This document shows positions 36,912 through 46,240 of a DNA stretch of 64,000 nucleotides, piece after piece (the stretch's first letter is position 1; each line of letters begins with the position of its first letter). The position numbers were made by a program, and so were the translations under genes. Origin of the DNA: Planctomycetaceae bacterium (lineage in GTDB: Bacteria; Planctomycetota; Planctomycetia; Planctomycetales; Planctomycetaceae); assembly GCA_002722955.1 (NCBI GenBank), contig PBMZ01000080.1, positions 1 through 64,000 on the forward strand, read 5' to 3'. Under the pieces are notes generated by a model. The model ran no database searches and had not been told where the DNA came from. It was given only the letters and a program-made list of their open reading frames with translations.

Positions 36912-36977
36912 GTAGCCACGCTCGCCAGAGCGTGGAGAATTGTTAGCTGTTTCCCACCGTCTGGCGACGGTGGCTAC
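36912..36977. repeat. Inverted repeat GTAGCCACGC..GGTGGCTAC
   Basis: Arms GTAGCCACgcTCGCCAGA (from 36912) and TCTGGCGAcgGTGGCTAC (to 36977) pair with only the underlined dinucleotides differing. The right arm is followed by ATTTTT, so a terminator-like structure could form on the plus strand. It lies between the divergent Tat-protein gene and the 1264-residue fusion gene. Confidence 0.85.
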
Positions 36978-37067
36978 ATTTTTCAGTTGCGGCTTCTAGT
37001 CCGTCGTACGTGAATAATCCGGGTTACGACTTTTCGTCATTCCATCGGCAAGGAACACGAGAATCAT

Positions 37068-40000
37068 ATGTCACTGCAACGATCCTCCAAGACACACAGA
37101 ATCTGCATCGGATTGGTGTTCGCTTTTGTCTTTATTGGTGTCTTGGCCCCAACAATCAACGCTCAAAAGAAACGCAAACCGAAAGTTCAAGACGCCAAGA
37201 ATCGCACCACAGGTAAACGCGACCCAGTCCGTGATCCTGAATTCGCGAAGTATGGAATCTACCAACGAACGGCACCGCGACCAAAGCAAGCGTCGCCGGT
37301 TGTGACTCAGCTACCATTAGAATTGAAGGCAGGAGACCGCATTGCATTCATAGGCAACACGTTACTCGACCGGGCCCAAGACTTTGGATACTTCGAGTCA
37401 TTGTTACATCAGAAGTTTCCACAGCACAAGTTGATTATACGCACGTTGGCTTGGTCGGCAGATGCCATCGATGTGCAGCCAAGGCCCGCAAACTTCGCGG
37501 ATGTCGAGCAACATCTGACTCACGAAAAGGCCGATGTGATCTTTGCTGCATTTGGTTTTAACGAATCATTCGCGGGCAAAGATGGTCTGGAGCCATTTCG
37601 AGAAAAGCTGACGGCATATATCGAGAACCTCAAATCCAAAGCGTACAACGGCAAGAACGCACCGAAAGTAGTGTTAATTTCGCCAACGGCCAATGAAAAC
37701 GTCGACGGCGTTCCAGCTGCTGACATGAACAACGAGAATCTGGCGGCTTACACAGAAGTGATGAAGCAAGTCGCGGCGAAACAGAAGATTGCTTTCGTCG
37801 ATGTTTTTCACCCGATGTTGAAGGCGATGGCTGAGAACCAATCCGATCTGACCTTTAATGGTGTCCACTTGGTGGAACGTGGCTACGAGGTCTTCGCCAG
37901 GGAAGTCTTTCACGAATTATTTGGGCACAGCGCCCGGCCATTTAATCACAGCGTCCGTGCATCGGTCGTCGAGAAAAACAAGCAGTACTTCCGCCGCTAC
38001 CGGCCTGTGAACACGTTTTACTACACAGGTTCGCGAAACAAGAGTTACGGCTATCTCGACTTTCTCCCCGCAATGAAGAACTTCGAGATCATGGTTTCCA
38101 ACCGCGATCAACGAATCTGGAAAGCGGCCGAAAATCGCGAGATACTCGAGCCAACCATTGACGACTCGAACGTGCCACCTCTTCCGCAGACGAAACAAAG
38201 TCGTGGCACCAACCGCTGGATCTCTGCGAAAGACGAATTGAAAGAATTCAAGATCGATCCACGCTTCGAAGTCAATTTATTCGCGGGCGAGGAGCAGTTC
38301 GAGGACATCGGAGCCCCGATCCAAATGAGGTGGGATTCTCAAGGCCGCCTATGGGTCAGTTGCTCGACAACCTATCCTCACGTCTATCCCGGCAACGAAC
38401 CCAACGACAAGATCGTGATCCTAGAAGACACCGACCACGACGGTCGCGCCGACAAGTCGACCGTGTTCGCGGACGACTTGCATATCCCCTTGTCGTTCGA
38501 GTTTGGTGATGGCGGCCTGTATGTTTCCGAAGAACCCGATCTGACTTTCATAAAAGACACCGACGGTGATGGCAAAGCCGACTTTCGACGCAAGATACTG
38601 ACCGGCTTTGGCTGCGAGGACTCGCACCACGCCTTGCATGATTTCGTCTGGAGCCCCGATGGCGATCTGATCTTTCGCGACTCGATCTTCTTGCATTCGC
38701 AGATCGAGACACCTTACGGTCCCGTGCGTCAGCAAAACAGCGGTTGGTATCGCTTGGAGCCGAAAGCCCATCGACTCACGAGTTTTGGAACTTATCACAG
38801 CACGAATCCGTGGGGCGTAACATTCGATGATTGGGGGCAACACGTTGCCAGCCATCCGATTTACGCATCCGCTTTTCATTCGCTCGATCCACCGTACCCG
38901 CAGCAACATCCTCGGCCAAACGGCTTGCGAGCGTACTCAGGCACGTGCGGACAAGAGTTTGTCGACTTCGCAACTTTCCCTGATGAGCTACGTGGGCACT
39001 TCATCAAAGTGCGTTACAAGCCAACCAACCGCGTTGAAATCCATCGCTGGAAAGAAGGCTCGTTTGGATACGACGAAGAATACGTCAGCGATTTGATTTT
39101 CTCATCGAACCTAAGCTTCATTCCTGTCGACGTCCGTTTCGGACCGCGCGGTGCCATGTATGTTTGTGATTGGTACAACCCGATCAAAGGACACGCTCAA
39201 TATTCATTGCGTGACGATCGTCGCGACCGTCACTCGGGCCGCATTTGGCGAATAACGGCCAAAGGCAAATCGCTTCAAGAACCGCCGAAAATCGCTGGCG
39301 CGTCGACTTCCCAGTTGCTCGACATCTTGAAACGCCCCGAGTACCGCTATCGATATTGGGCGAAAAGGGAGCTACGCGAGAAGCCCGCGGCCGAGGTGAA
39401 GGCCACACTGGACAGTTGGGTAAATTCGCTTGATCCCAACGATGCTCGCTTTCGACATCATCAGCTCGAGGCCGTTTGGATGTACCGCAATGTCAAAGCG
39501 GTCAACGCCGATTTGCTTCGAGAGTTGTTGGTATGCGAGGAACATCGAGCCCGCGCTGCGGCGACGCAACAGCTTCGCTACTGGCACCGTCACATGCCCG
39601 ATGCGATCGAGCTTCTTCGCAAATCAGCGAATGACTCGAACGCTATCGTCCGCATGCAAGCCGCGATCGCGGGAAGTTACATCGGAACGCGAGATGCCTT
39701 GGATGCCGTGTTAGAAATTGCGAACTACCCCCGAGGCGGCCACTTGGCCTACGCGTTTGCATGTTCACTTGGCTCACACACATTGCGTCGACATTGGGAA
39801 GGCAATGAATCCTACTTGCGAATCCCAAGGTTGTTGAAAGATGCCAAGAACCGCAACGGCTTGGTCGAGCCATCACCATCGGCGAAGGAATCTGAGTTCG
39901 ATCGCCAAAAGGATCTCAAGATCGTCAACGTTTCTTGCCAATTGGAACGGATGAGATACACAGTGACGCAATTCGCCGTGAAGACGGGGCAGCCGGTGAA

Positions 40001-40862
40001 AGTTGTTTTCTCAAATCCAGACGCCACCGACCACAACTTGGTGATTGTGAAACCTGATGCGTTAGAGAAAGTCGGCTTAGCCGCAAATGCAATGGCGCGA
40101 GATCCTCGAAATGCCAACTCAGACTTCGTTCCATCGTCGAAACGCAATCTGATTCTGAACGCTTCGCCAATGATCGGGCCAACTCGTAAGGCTCGAGTTC
40201 ACGTGATGCGATTTGTCGCGCCGACGGAACCCGGCATTTATCCTTACGTTTGCACATTCCCTGGCCACTGGGTTGTGATGATTGGTGACATGGTCGTGGT
40301 TGACAATTTGAAGGATGTCGACGAAATCCTGGCCGCTCGCGCGAAGCCGACTTTCGTCAAGAATTGGAAGCTCGACGATTTTGAGACGGTCGACATTAAA
40401 CCCAACGAAACGGCAATCATGCGAGGCATGAAGGTCTTTATCGATGCTAAATGCAATCAATGCCACGCCGTCAACGGCCACGGCGCAAAGATCGGTCCCG
40501 ACCTGACGCAAGTCGCCAAGAAATACAAAGGCCGGAAACTGTTGCAGCAAATCCTCGAGCCGTCGTCAGAGATCAACGAGAAGTATCGAGCCGTACAGAT
40601 TTTCGACCGGAACGGAAAAGTCACCGTTGGCACACTCTTGAAAGAGGACAAGAAGTCCGTGCACCTCATCCCGAACTTGCTCATTCCCACGGCCATCACC
40701 GTCATTCCAAAGAAAAGCATCGACGAACGTCTAACATCCAAGATTTCGTCAATGCCAAAGGGAATGGCCGACGCACTGACGAAGCAGCAGATTCTGGACT
40801 TGGTCACATACCTGGAAGCCGGCGGCTACAAAATACCGCATGGATTAAAGCACGGGCATTGA
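37068..40862 (+). CDS. SGNH-like / PVC CxxCH propeller / HEAT / cupredoxin / cytochrome c fusion
   Basis: 1264 residues with a signal segment (about 12-35). About 85-285: SGNH/GDSL-like hydrolase fold, but block I reads GNTLL rather than GDS and the C-terminal block FNGVHL has Asn before xVH, so the catalytic triad is probably lost. About 390-760: membrane-bound dehydrogenase/PVC propeller domain (DHDGRADKS calcium-like loops). About 780-930: HEAT-type helices. About 970-1085: cupredoxin with type-1 copper ligands His (TDHNL), Cys, His and Met (YPYVCTFPGHWVVM). About 1110-1264: cytochrome c, C1129-x-x-C1132-H1133. The protein likely moves electrons from an exported substrate oxidation through copper to haem. 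Confidence 0.88.
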   Translation: MSLQRSSKTHRICIGLVFAFVFIGVLAPTINAQKKRKPKVQDAKNRTTGKRDPVRDPEFAKYGIYQRTAPRPKQASPVVTQLPLELKAGDRIAFIGNTLLDRAQDFGYFESLLHQKFPQHKLIIRTLAWSADAIDVQPRPANFADVEQHLTHEKADVIFAAFGFNESFAGKDGLEPFREKLTAYIENLKSKAYNGKNAPKVVLISPTANENVDGVPAADMNNENLAAYTEVMKQVAAKQKIAFVDVFHPMLKAMAENQSDLTFNGVHLVERGYEVFAREVFHELFGHSARPFNHSVRASVVEKNKQYFRRYRPVNTFYYTGSRNKSYGYLDFLPAMKNFEIMVSNRDQRIWKAAENREILEPTIDDSNVPPLPQTKQSRGTNRWISAKDELKEFKIDPRFEVNLFAGEEQFEDIGAPIQMRWDSQGRLWVSCSTTYPHVYPGNEPNDKIVILEDTDHDGRADKSTVFADDLHIPLSFEFGDGGLYVSEEPDLTFIKDTDGDGKADFRRKILTGFGCEDSHHALHDFVWSPDGDLIFRDSIFLHSQIETPYGPVRQQNSGWYRLEPKAHRLTSFGTYHSTNPWGVTFDDWGQHVASHPIYASAFHSLDPPYPQQHPRPNGLRAYSGTCGQEFVDFATFPDELRGHFIKVRYKPTNRVEIHRWKEGSFGYDEEYVSDLIFSSNLSFIPVDVRFGPRGAMYVCDWYNPIKGHAQYSLRDDRRDRHSGRIWRITAKGKSLQEPPKIAGASTSQLLDILKRPEYRYRYWAKRELREKPAAEVKATLDSWVNSLDPNDARFRHHQLEAVWMYRNVKAVNADLLRELLVCEEHRARAAATQQLRYWHRHMPDAIELLRKSANDSNAIVRMQAAIAGSYIGTRDALDAVLEIANYPRGGHLAYAFACSLGSHTLRRHWEGNESYLRIPRLLKDAKNRNGLVEPSPSAKESEFDRQKDLKIVNVSCQLERMRYTVTQFAVKTGQPVKVVFSNPDATDHNLVIVKPDALEKVGLAANAMARDPRNANSDFVPSSKRNLILNASPMIGPTRKARVHVMRFVAPTEPGIYPYVCTFPGHWVVMIGDMVVVDNLKDVDEILAARAKPTFVKNWKLDDFETVDIKPNETAIMRGMKVFIDAKCNQCHAVNGHGAKIGPDLTQVAKKYKGRKLLQQILEPSSEINEKYRAVQIFDRNGKVTVGTLLKEDKKSVHLIPNLLIPTAITVIPKKSIDERLTSKISSMPKGMADALTKQQILDLVTYLEAGGYKIPHGLKHGH

Positions 40863-40871
40863 GTCCCGCTG

Positions 40872-42200
40872 CTATTCATGCCTCAGTGCTTCGATGGGGT
40901 CCATCTTCGAGGCTCGCATGGCGGGATAGATTCCAAAAATGACGCCCACAGCAACAGAAATTGAGAAAGCCGCAACAACCGACCAGGGCGCGATGATGGG
41001 CGTCATATCTTGAACTGTCGCCGGTAAGGCCTCCCACATATCCGTAAGGAAACTCTTAAAGAACCACTGAACGCCCTCGGTGAAAAGGCCGCAGGCGAAA
41101 CCTCCGATCACACCCAGAACGCCGCCAACGCTGGTCAGTACGATGGTCTCGGCCAAGAATTGCGCGACAATGTCGCGCTGTTTGGCTCCCATCGCACGGC
41201 GGATTCCGATTTCTCTGGTGCGTTCGGTGACGGTCGCCAGCATGATATTCATGATGCCAACACCACCGACCAACAGTGAGATGCCTGCTATCAACACCAA
41301 CAGGACATTAAACATCGTCCGCAAGACCTCGGCTTGCTTCAACAACTCCTTCGGAATCGTGATCGAGTAGTCTCGTTCTTTGTGAAACTTCTCAAGCAGC
41401 GTCTCGATGATCTCAGCAGTTTCCTCGACCTGATTGATGTTTTCGACGGTCACCGTAATCTGGTTGAGTTCGACAAGCTCGCCCTCGCGAGAACCCGAGC
41501 CGATGATGATCACCTCATCGCCGATCCGTGAGCGGAACGTCGTCAGCGGCATGTAGATGTCCATGTTGTAATCACGACCAGCAAAGCTACTGCCGATCGC
41601 CGCCGATGGGTCGCGTTCTTGAGTGACACCGATGACCGTATAAAACTCGTGGTCAATTTCGGTCATGATCTTGCGACCGATCGGGGCTTCGAACGGAAAC
41701 AAAAACTGCGCCGTCTCCACTCCGATGATGACGGCATTGTCCCGCTCGGATAAGTCGCGATCCGTCATGAGTCGCCCGCGGTCAACGTTTAGGTTGTTGA
41801 TCTCAAAGTATTCCGGCGTGCAGCCGATCAATTGAACCTGCGTCTTGCGATCACGAAAACGGACTTCTCGCGAGATCTCTCGCATCGGCACGGCGCGTTC
41901 AACCGTTGGAATGGTGGTCACGATGCGTGCGTAGTCGTCTCGCTTTAGACCGTACTCGAAGATAAAACTTCCGGCTCGACCAACGTCGGCGGGCTTCACG
42001 CTCTTGATAATGATATTCCGAGCACCGAGTTCGTTGATCTGCTGCTGAATCTGGTAGCTAACACCTTCGCCCCAGGCAACAAGCCAAATGACGGCCATGA
42101 CGCCAATCAGAATTCCCAACGTTGCAAGCGATGAACGTAGGAAATGCAGCATCAGGGACTTGAGTCCCATTCTCAATGTGCGTAGAAAAGGAAACAGCAC
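40872..42200 (-). CDS. MacB-like ABC transporter permease
   Basis: 442 residues. N-terminal membrane segment (about 20-42), a large periplasmic MacB_PCD domain, and three C-terminal helices ending VGVIFGIYPAMRASKMDPIEALRHE, the FtsX/MacB signature. It exports lipids, peptides or macrolide-like substrates with an ATPase not seen nearby. Its first codons and upstream region are duplicated at 46141-46381. Convergent with the CxxCH fusion (9-bp gap). Confidence 0.93.
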   Translation of the reverse strand: MLFPFLRTLRMGLKSLMLHFLRSSLATLGILIGVMAVIWLVAWGEGVSYQIQQQINELGARNIIIKSVKPADVGRAGSFIFEYGLKRDDYARIVTTIPTVERAVPMREISREVRFRDRKTQVQLIGCTPEYFEINNLNVDRGRLMTDRDLSERDNAVIIGVETAQFLFPFEAPIGRKIMTEIDHEFYTVIGVTQERDPSAAIGSSFAGRDYNMDIYMPLTTFRSRIGDEVIIIGSGSREGELVELNQITVTVENINQVEETAEIIETLLEKFHKERDYSITIPKELLKQAEVLRTMFNVLLVLIAGISLLVGGVGIMNIMLATVTERTREIGIRRAMGAKQRDIVAQFLAETIVLTSVGGVLGVIGGFACGLFTEGVQWFFKSFLTDMWEALPATVQDMTPIIAPWSVVAAFSISVAVGVIFGIYPAMRASKMDPIEALRHE

Positions 42201-42340
42201 GCGGTGGTCTCGATCAAGTTTTCTGGTCAGTTCGAGATCACGTTAACGACGCTTAAGCAAGGCGGCAAGCCTTCCATGCTAATGAGCATCGAAGGTGAGA
42301 CTGCTAGGAGGTCAATCATTAACAACGACGAGCACTTTGA
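42100..42340. repeat. 241-bp direct repeat, left copy
   Basis: Aligns without gaps to 46141-46381 (offset 4041) with about 20 mismatches (about 92 % identity by eye). It contains the permease N-terminal codons (minus strand), the intergenic spacer and, on the plus strand, a stub of the helicase N-terminus (MLMSIEGETARRSIINNDEH) that then loses homology at 42341. Confidence 0.95.
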
Positions 42341-42416
42341 CAGAAGCCCGTGGAGATGGCAAAGAATGTCGAAACTCTCTGCGTTCTCTCCGACCTTCTG
42401 TTTTAGTTCAACCAAA
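42340..42416. repeat. 77-bp hairpin repeat, copy 1
   Basis: Resembles 43942-44018 (about 85 % identical, same orientation). ACAGAAG at the left pairs with CTTCTGT at the right. It starts exactly where the 241-bp direct repeat ends. The remainder of the 42.2-42.67 kb interval holds no gene. Confidence 0.75.
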
Positions 42417-42667
42417 TGACCCGCTCTTATCGAATCCTGTGTGGGATGCCTTCGGTATAATACTCGCGTAAGCTGACAACATACGCTGAAGCAATGTCGT
42501 AATTGCCCGCCAATGCAAAGCTCAATCGACGGCCCATTTTCTATGCTGGACTTCTCTAGCTTGATACAATGATCTGTTTTTCTGAAATCAAGTCTCGACG
42601 ACATTCTCTGTTCGCTGGATCAAATTCATTCCGCGCTGACTTTGCAAACAAGCAATAAAACAACCTC

Positions 42668-43831
42668 ATGCAAACCCACTTTAATTCCGAGTACCCCTCT
42701 GTTGAACATTTGCGAGCAAAAGCAAAATCTCGCATGCCAGGCTTCGCTTACGATTACCTCGCCGCCGGTTGTTTTACCGAAGTTAACTTGGCGCGTAACA
42801 ACAGCGACATTCGCAAAGTCCAACTAAAGCCTTGGTATCTGCGAGATTTCGACGGTGCAGACCAAACCACCGAACTGTTTGGCGAAACATACGATGCGCC
42901 CTTCGGAGTTGCGCCGGTTGGGTTGCAGGGGCTGATGTGGCCCAAGGCATGCGAGTTTCTGGCACAGGCTGCGGTCGATCACAACATCCCTTTTACGTTG
43001 TCCACAGTCAGCACGGCAAGCATTGAAGACATCGGAGAAATTACCGATGGCAAGTTTTGGTTTCAGCTCTATCATCCAACAGAAGTAGAGCTACGCGATA
43101 AGCTGTTGGAAAGGGCCTGGGACGCCGGTTGCCGCACGTTGGTGGTTTTGGCGGATACACCAACATTCGCCTATCGTCCAAAGGAAATCAGAAACGGGCT
43201 ATCCATTCCGCCAAGAATGACACCGCGCAACATTGTGCAGATGCTGATGAGTCCAACATGGGCCATGGGGCAACTTGTTGCTGGCAAGCCAGAATTCAAG
43301 ACGATGAAACCCTACATTCCCAAAGGCTTAAACATGAAGCATCTCGGTTTATTCATGAACAAGACTTTTTCGGGAAGACTCACCGAAGCGAAGATCGCAC
43401 CGATACGCGAGAAATGGCAGGGAAATCTGGTTGTCAAGGGAATCGTTAATCCAGAAGACGCCGAGATCGCCGTCAAACATGGTTTGGATGGCTTGATCGT
43501 TTCTAACCACGGCGGCCGCCAGCTTGATCGAGGTCAGTCGACGATTGTTCCAATGCATAAACTTGTCCCGGAATTCGGTAACAAGCTCAAGGTAATGATT
43601 GATGGCGGCATGTATTCAGGAGCAGATATTGCCGCGTGTTTAGCGTGCGGCGCGGACTTTGCGTTTATGGGACGCACTCCGATGTTTGGCGTGTGTGCTC
43701 TCGGTCGGTATGGGGGACATCACACGATAGAAATGTTGAAGAAGCAACTTCAACAAGTCATGGAGCAAGTTGGTTGTGCCAACGTACCTGACTTCCCAGC
43801 GCATCTTATCCCAAACAGTGTTCCGGTTTAG
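42668..43831 (+). CDS. FMN-dependent alpha-hydroxy-acid dehydrogenase/oxidase
   Basis: 387 residues, the normal family length. The active-site signature SNHGGRQ gives H281 and R284; K257 lies in VVKGI. An FMN-binding region (APVGLQGLMWPKA) and LADTP (TxDTP form) are present. Members oxidise L-lactate, glycolate, mandelate or long-chain hydroxy acids, with electrons passed to oxygen or a quinone; the substrate cannot be told here. The gene is inside the segment bracketed by direct repeats, so it may have been gained. Confidence 0.93.
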   Translation: MQTHFNSEYPSVEHLRAKAKSRMPGFAYDYLAAGCFTEVNLARNNSDIRKVQLKPWYLRDFDGADQTTELFGETYDAPFGVAPVGLQGLMWPKACEFLAQAAVDHNIPFTLSTVSTASIEDIGEITDGKFWFQLYHPTEVELRDKLLERAWDAGCRTLVVLADTPTFAYRPKEIRNGLSIPPRMTPRNIVQMLMSPTWAMGQLVAGKPEFKTMKPYIPKGLNMKHLGLFMNKTFSGRLTEAKIAPIREKWQGNLVVKGIVNPEDAEIAVKHGLDGLIVSNHGGRQLDRGQSTIVPMHKLVPEFGNKLKVMIDGGMYSGADIAACLACGADFAFMGRTPMFGVCALGRYGGHHTIEMLKKQLQQVMEQVGCANVPDFPAHLIPNSVPV

Positions 43832-43941
43832 TCATTCAGTGAACATCCACAGGACAACGCGTCCAAAATCTCGCCAGCCACATTGCGACGCGCGACGTAG
43901 CCCATTGTTTGCGGCCCTCTTGTTTGTGAGAGGGAAAATGA

Positions 43942-44018
43942 ACAGGAGCCCGCGGAGATCGCAGAGAATCTGGAAACTCTCCGAGTTCTCTGCGACCTTC
44001 TGTTTTAATTCAACCGAA
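43942..44018. repeat. 77-bp hairpin repeat, copy 2
   Basis: Same element as 42340-42416. Here TCGCAGAGAA and TTCTCTGCGA form a 10-bp inner stem. It lies between the FMN enzyme and the first unknown paralogue. Confidence 0.75.
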
Positions 44019-44089
44019 TTTTGTTCGGCTAACGGTTATGGTGAAGTCGTGTGTGTCACAATTCACCCATTTCCAGAGGATGCTCGAAT

Positions 44090-44980
44090 ATGCGCATTTG
44101 TACTTGGCATATTACCTTGCTTTTGTTGTTGTCATTACTTGCGAATGCAAGGGCTGAAGATCGTGCAGTCGATCTAACCGCAGTTTTCGACGATCTAATC
44201 GCTGGTAACAAACTCACTGGAACTGATTATCGTTTGTGGGAAGCAGATTTCCGCGGATCACTTTTCAAAGTGACCAGTGCGATTGAGACCAAGTCAGATT
44301 TAAATGGCTATTCAAAGTTGGTTAAGACTGTAAAGCGCGCAAGAGCAAAAGACGATCAGCTCGGGCGTCAATACCGCCGGTCGGCCGAGCAACAGTTCGG
44401 GCGTCTCGATGGTCGACTGGTAATCGCGGATGGCGGTGTGTTTATCCGCTCTTGCGAGAATAGCGTCGTGGTCGTTCGCGGTGCCGCCTACATTGTGTCC
44501 TGCGCTAACAGCATCGTGATTTGTAGCCACTTTTGCACTGTGAGCCACGATGGCCATCGCAATGAAGACCCCGCCCGAGGAAGTATTTTGCTTTCGGGAG
44601 GTGGTGTCGATGTTTCGCATGCTTACGGATCGTTGATTCACACGCAAGCGCCGGGACACATCTCCTTCATCAACAATAGTGTCGTCCTAGATTCAGCGAA
44701 GCTTTCAATTGGATTCGCAAAAAAGAAGCGAGTCTTGAATGGCTTGATTGCGCCTGCTAAGCGGCAACCACGCATTGGGCTTCCGATGAACTATAAGGTG
44801 CTCAAGGTACAAGATGAGGGGAGAAAGTTAAGCGCAACGCTTTCACTTGATGGGAAACGCGAAAAGCTCGATGTGGGCCAGTCGCTGAGACGCAATGAAG
44901 CTTGGCGTTTGATTTTCATCTCGCGACGCTTCCTCTTGTTTCGCGAAAACGAGCGTGAACTGATTGGTGTTTGGCTTTGA
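44090..44980 (+). CDS. Secreted protein of unknown function (paralogue A)
   Basis: 296 residues from the ATG at 44090 (AGAGGA upstream), chosen for its signal peptide (MRICTWHITLLLLLSLLANA). The middle (about 105-220) has repeated short beta-strand units, each with small and hydrophobic residues around NSVV/NSIV/GSIL motifs, resembling parallel beta-helix or polymer-forming rungs. The C-terminal part (about 240-296) is a separate beta domain. Its arrangement matches the next gene (paralogue B), so they form a tandem family. No known domain recognised. Confidence 0.75.
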   Translation: MRICTWHITLLLLLSLLANARAEDRAVDLTAVFDDLIAGNKLTGTDYRLWEADFRGSLFKVTSAIETKSDLNGYSKLVKTVKRARAKDDQLGRQYRRSAEQQFGRLDGRLVIADGGVFIRSCENSVVVVRGAAYIVSCANSIVICSHFCTVSHDGHRNEDPARGSILLSGGGVDVSHAYGSLIHTQAPGHISFINNSVVLDSAKLSIGFAKKKRVLNGLIAPAKRQPRIGLPMNYKVLKVQDEGRKLSATLSLDGKREKLDVGQSLRRNEAWRLIFISRRFLLFRENERELIGVWL

Positions 44981-45998
44981 GTTTTGCCCCTTCGTGGAAG
45001 CTTCACTTGGCCGGGTTGGGGTGTATGATGTTGAGTTCAAAAGGGGCACTGGTCATGAATTGCCATCATATGCTTTTGATTGTTGCGGTTTCGTGCATAC
45101 ATTTGCTGCACAAGCAATCGCCGAACAGCCAATCAAGAAATCCTTGCGGAGTGCGTCCCGACTGCTACTTACCGCCAAGGAGCAGCGGTCTCAATCCGTT
45201 CCCAAAGTCATGTCTGATGTTAAAGAGATCTTTAAGTCGATACCCGATGGTACCGACTTCGACGGCTTTACGGAGCGAATCGGGCTCCATCAGATGAAGC
45301 CCGTTTCTAGTGATCGCAGATATCGAATTATAAATGGTATAGGTTTCGTCGATTCTGAAAAAACAGACTCAGTCAAAAGCTCCATCGTATTTGCCAGCGG
45401 CGTCTACCGAGTGAAGCTGCTGAAGGATTCGATCTTGATTGTTCACGGCGCTGTTGAGATTGGCCTATCGTCTGGCTCGATCGTGATTGCGAGTCACGTC
45501 ATCAATTGTAATGCAGATGGAATCGGTAGTGGCCTGCCTTCAGCCTTCCTGACTGGCGGCCTGTGCTCCGTACTTGAAACACGTGGAACGGTCATTCATT
45601 CTGTCGAGCCGCCGCAATTGTCAGGTCGCTCTTCGAAACTCGTGAATTGCCAGCCCGCACGTCGATCGAATCGCTTGAAAGTCCATGCCATCAAAGCGCC
45701 AGATTTTCAGTTCCCCCCAATGCCAAAACTTCCTGGCAAAAGCAAGCTCAATGTTGGGTCACTCTTGACGAGCACTGGGCGACATTTAGGTATTACGATT
45801 GAAGTTGATGGTTCGAAACACGTGATTCGGAAAGACGAAATCATCGCTCCTAACGTTTCGAAAGCACTTTCCGGATTCAAACTATTCTACATGAGTGAGC
45901 ACGCCGCACTGCTTTCAGCCGGAAGCAACATTTACATGCTAACCAAGTCGCGAGTCGTAGCTCCCGCTAATGCAAAAACAAACCCGCTTCTACGGTGA
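44964..45998 (+). CDS. Secreted protein of unknown function (paralogue B), frame-broken start
   Basis: The frame open from 44964 has no signal peptide and overlaps paralogue A by 17 bp. A better start is the ATG at 45055 (AAAAGGGG upstream) in another frame, which encodes MNCHHMLLIVAVSCIH, a signal-like stretch. One extra T in the T3 run at 45102-45104 would join it to FAAQAIAEQP in the long frame. So either a one-base deletion inactivated export or the assembly missed a T. From there the protein (about 300 residues) shares the rung-like NSIL/GSIV segments and C-terminal beta domain of paralogue A. Confidence 0.7.
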   Translation: MVFGFEFCPFVEASLGRVGVYDVEFKRGTGHELPSYAFDCCGFVHTFAAQAIAEQPIKKSLRSASRLLLTAKEQRSQSVPKVMSDVKEIFKSIPDGTDFDGFTERIGLHQMKPVSSDRRYRIINGIGFVDSEKTDSVKSSIVFASGVYRVKLLKDSILIVHGAVEIGLSSGSIVIASHVINCNADGIGSGLPSAFLTGGLCSVLETRGTVIHSVEPPQLSGRSSKLVNCQPARRSNRLKVHAIKAPDFQFPPMPKLPGKSKLNVGSLLTSTGRHLGITIEVDGSKHVIRKDEIIAPNVSKALSGFKLFYMSEHAALLSAGSNIYMLTKSRVVAPANAKTNPLLR

Positions 45999-46140
45999 TA
46001 TTTCTACTTATCTAGCTACAGATACTGCGACTTTCTTTTGAGGGGAAACAGAATCACACGTATATCGTCCGAGAATCGGCCACATCGAAGTCTCGAGCAA
46101 AGAATCAAATTAACACTGCCCAGCTGACACATTCACCCCA

Positions 46141-46240
46141 ACGCCAATCAGAATTCCCAACGTTGCCAGCAATGAACGCAGGAAATGCAGCATCAGGGAC
46201 TTGAGTCCCATTCTCAATGTGCGTAGAAAAGGAAACAGCA
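46141..46240 (-). pseudogene. Permease N-terminal fragment
   Basis: The minus-strand reading reproduces the first about 30 residues of the MacB-like permease (VLFPFLRTLRMGLKSLMLHFLR...ATLGILIGV), after which homology ends at 46141. It is not functional on its own and marks the duplication boundary. Confidence 0.85.

Noticed and set aside
36912-36977. Possible intrinsic terminator on the plus strand
   Set aside because: No plus-strand gene ends just before it, so it is reported only as a repeat.
42204-42419. Small plus-strand gene starting near the permease
   Set aside because: Its first half is the duplicated helicase start and it then enters the 77-bp repeat; it is a stub, not a gene.
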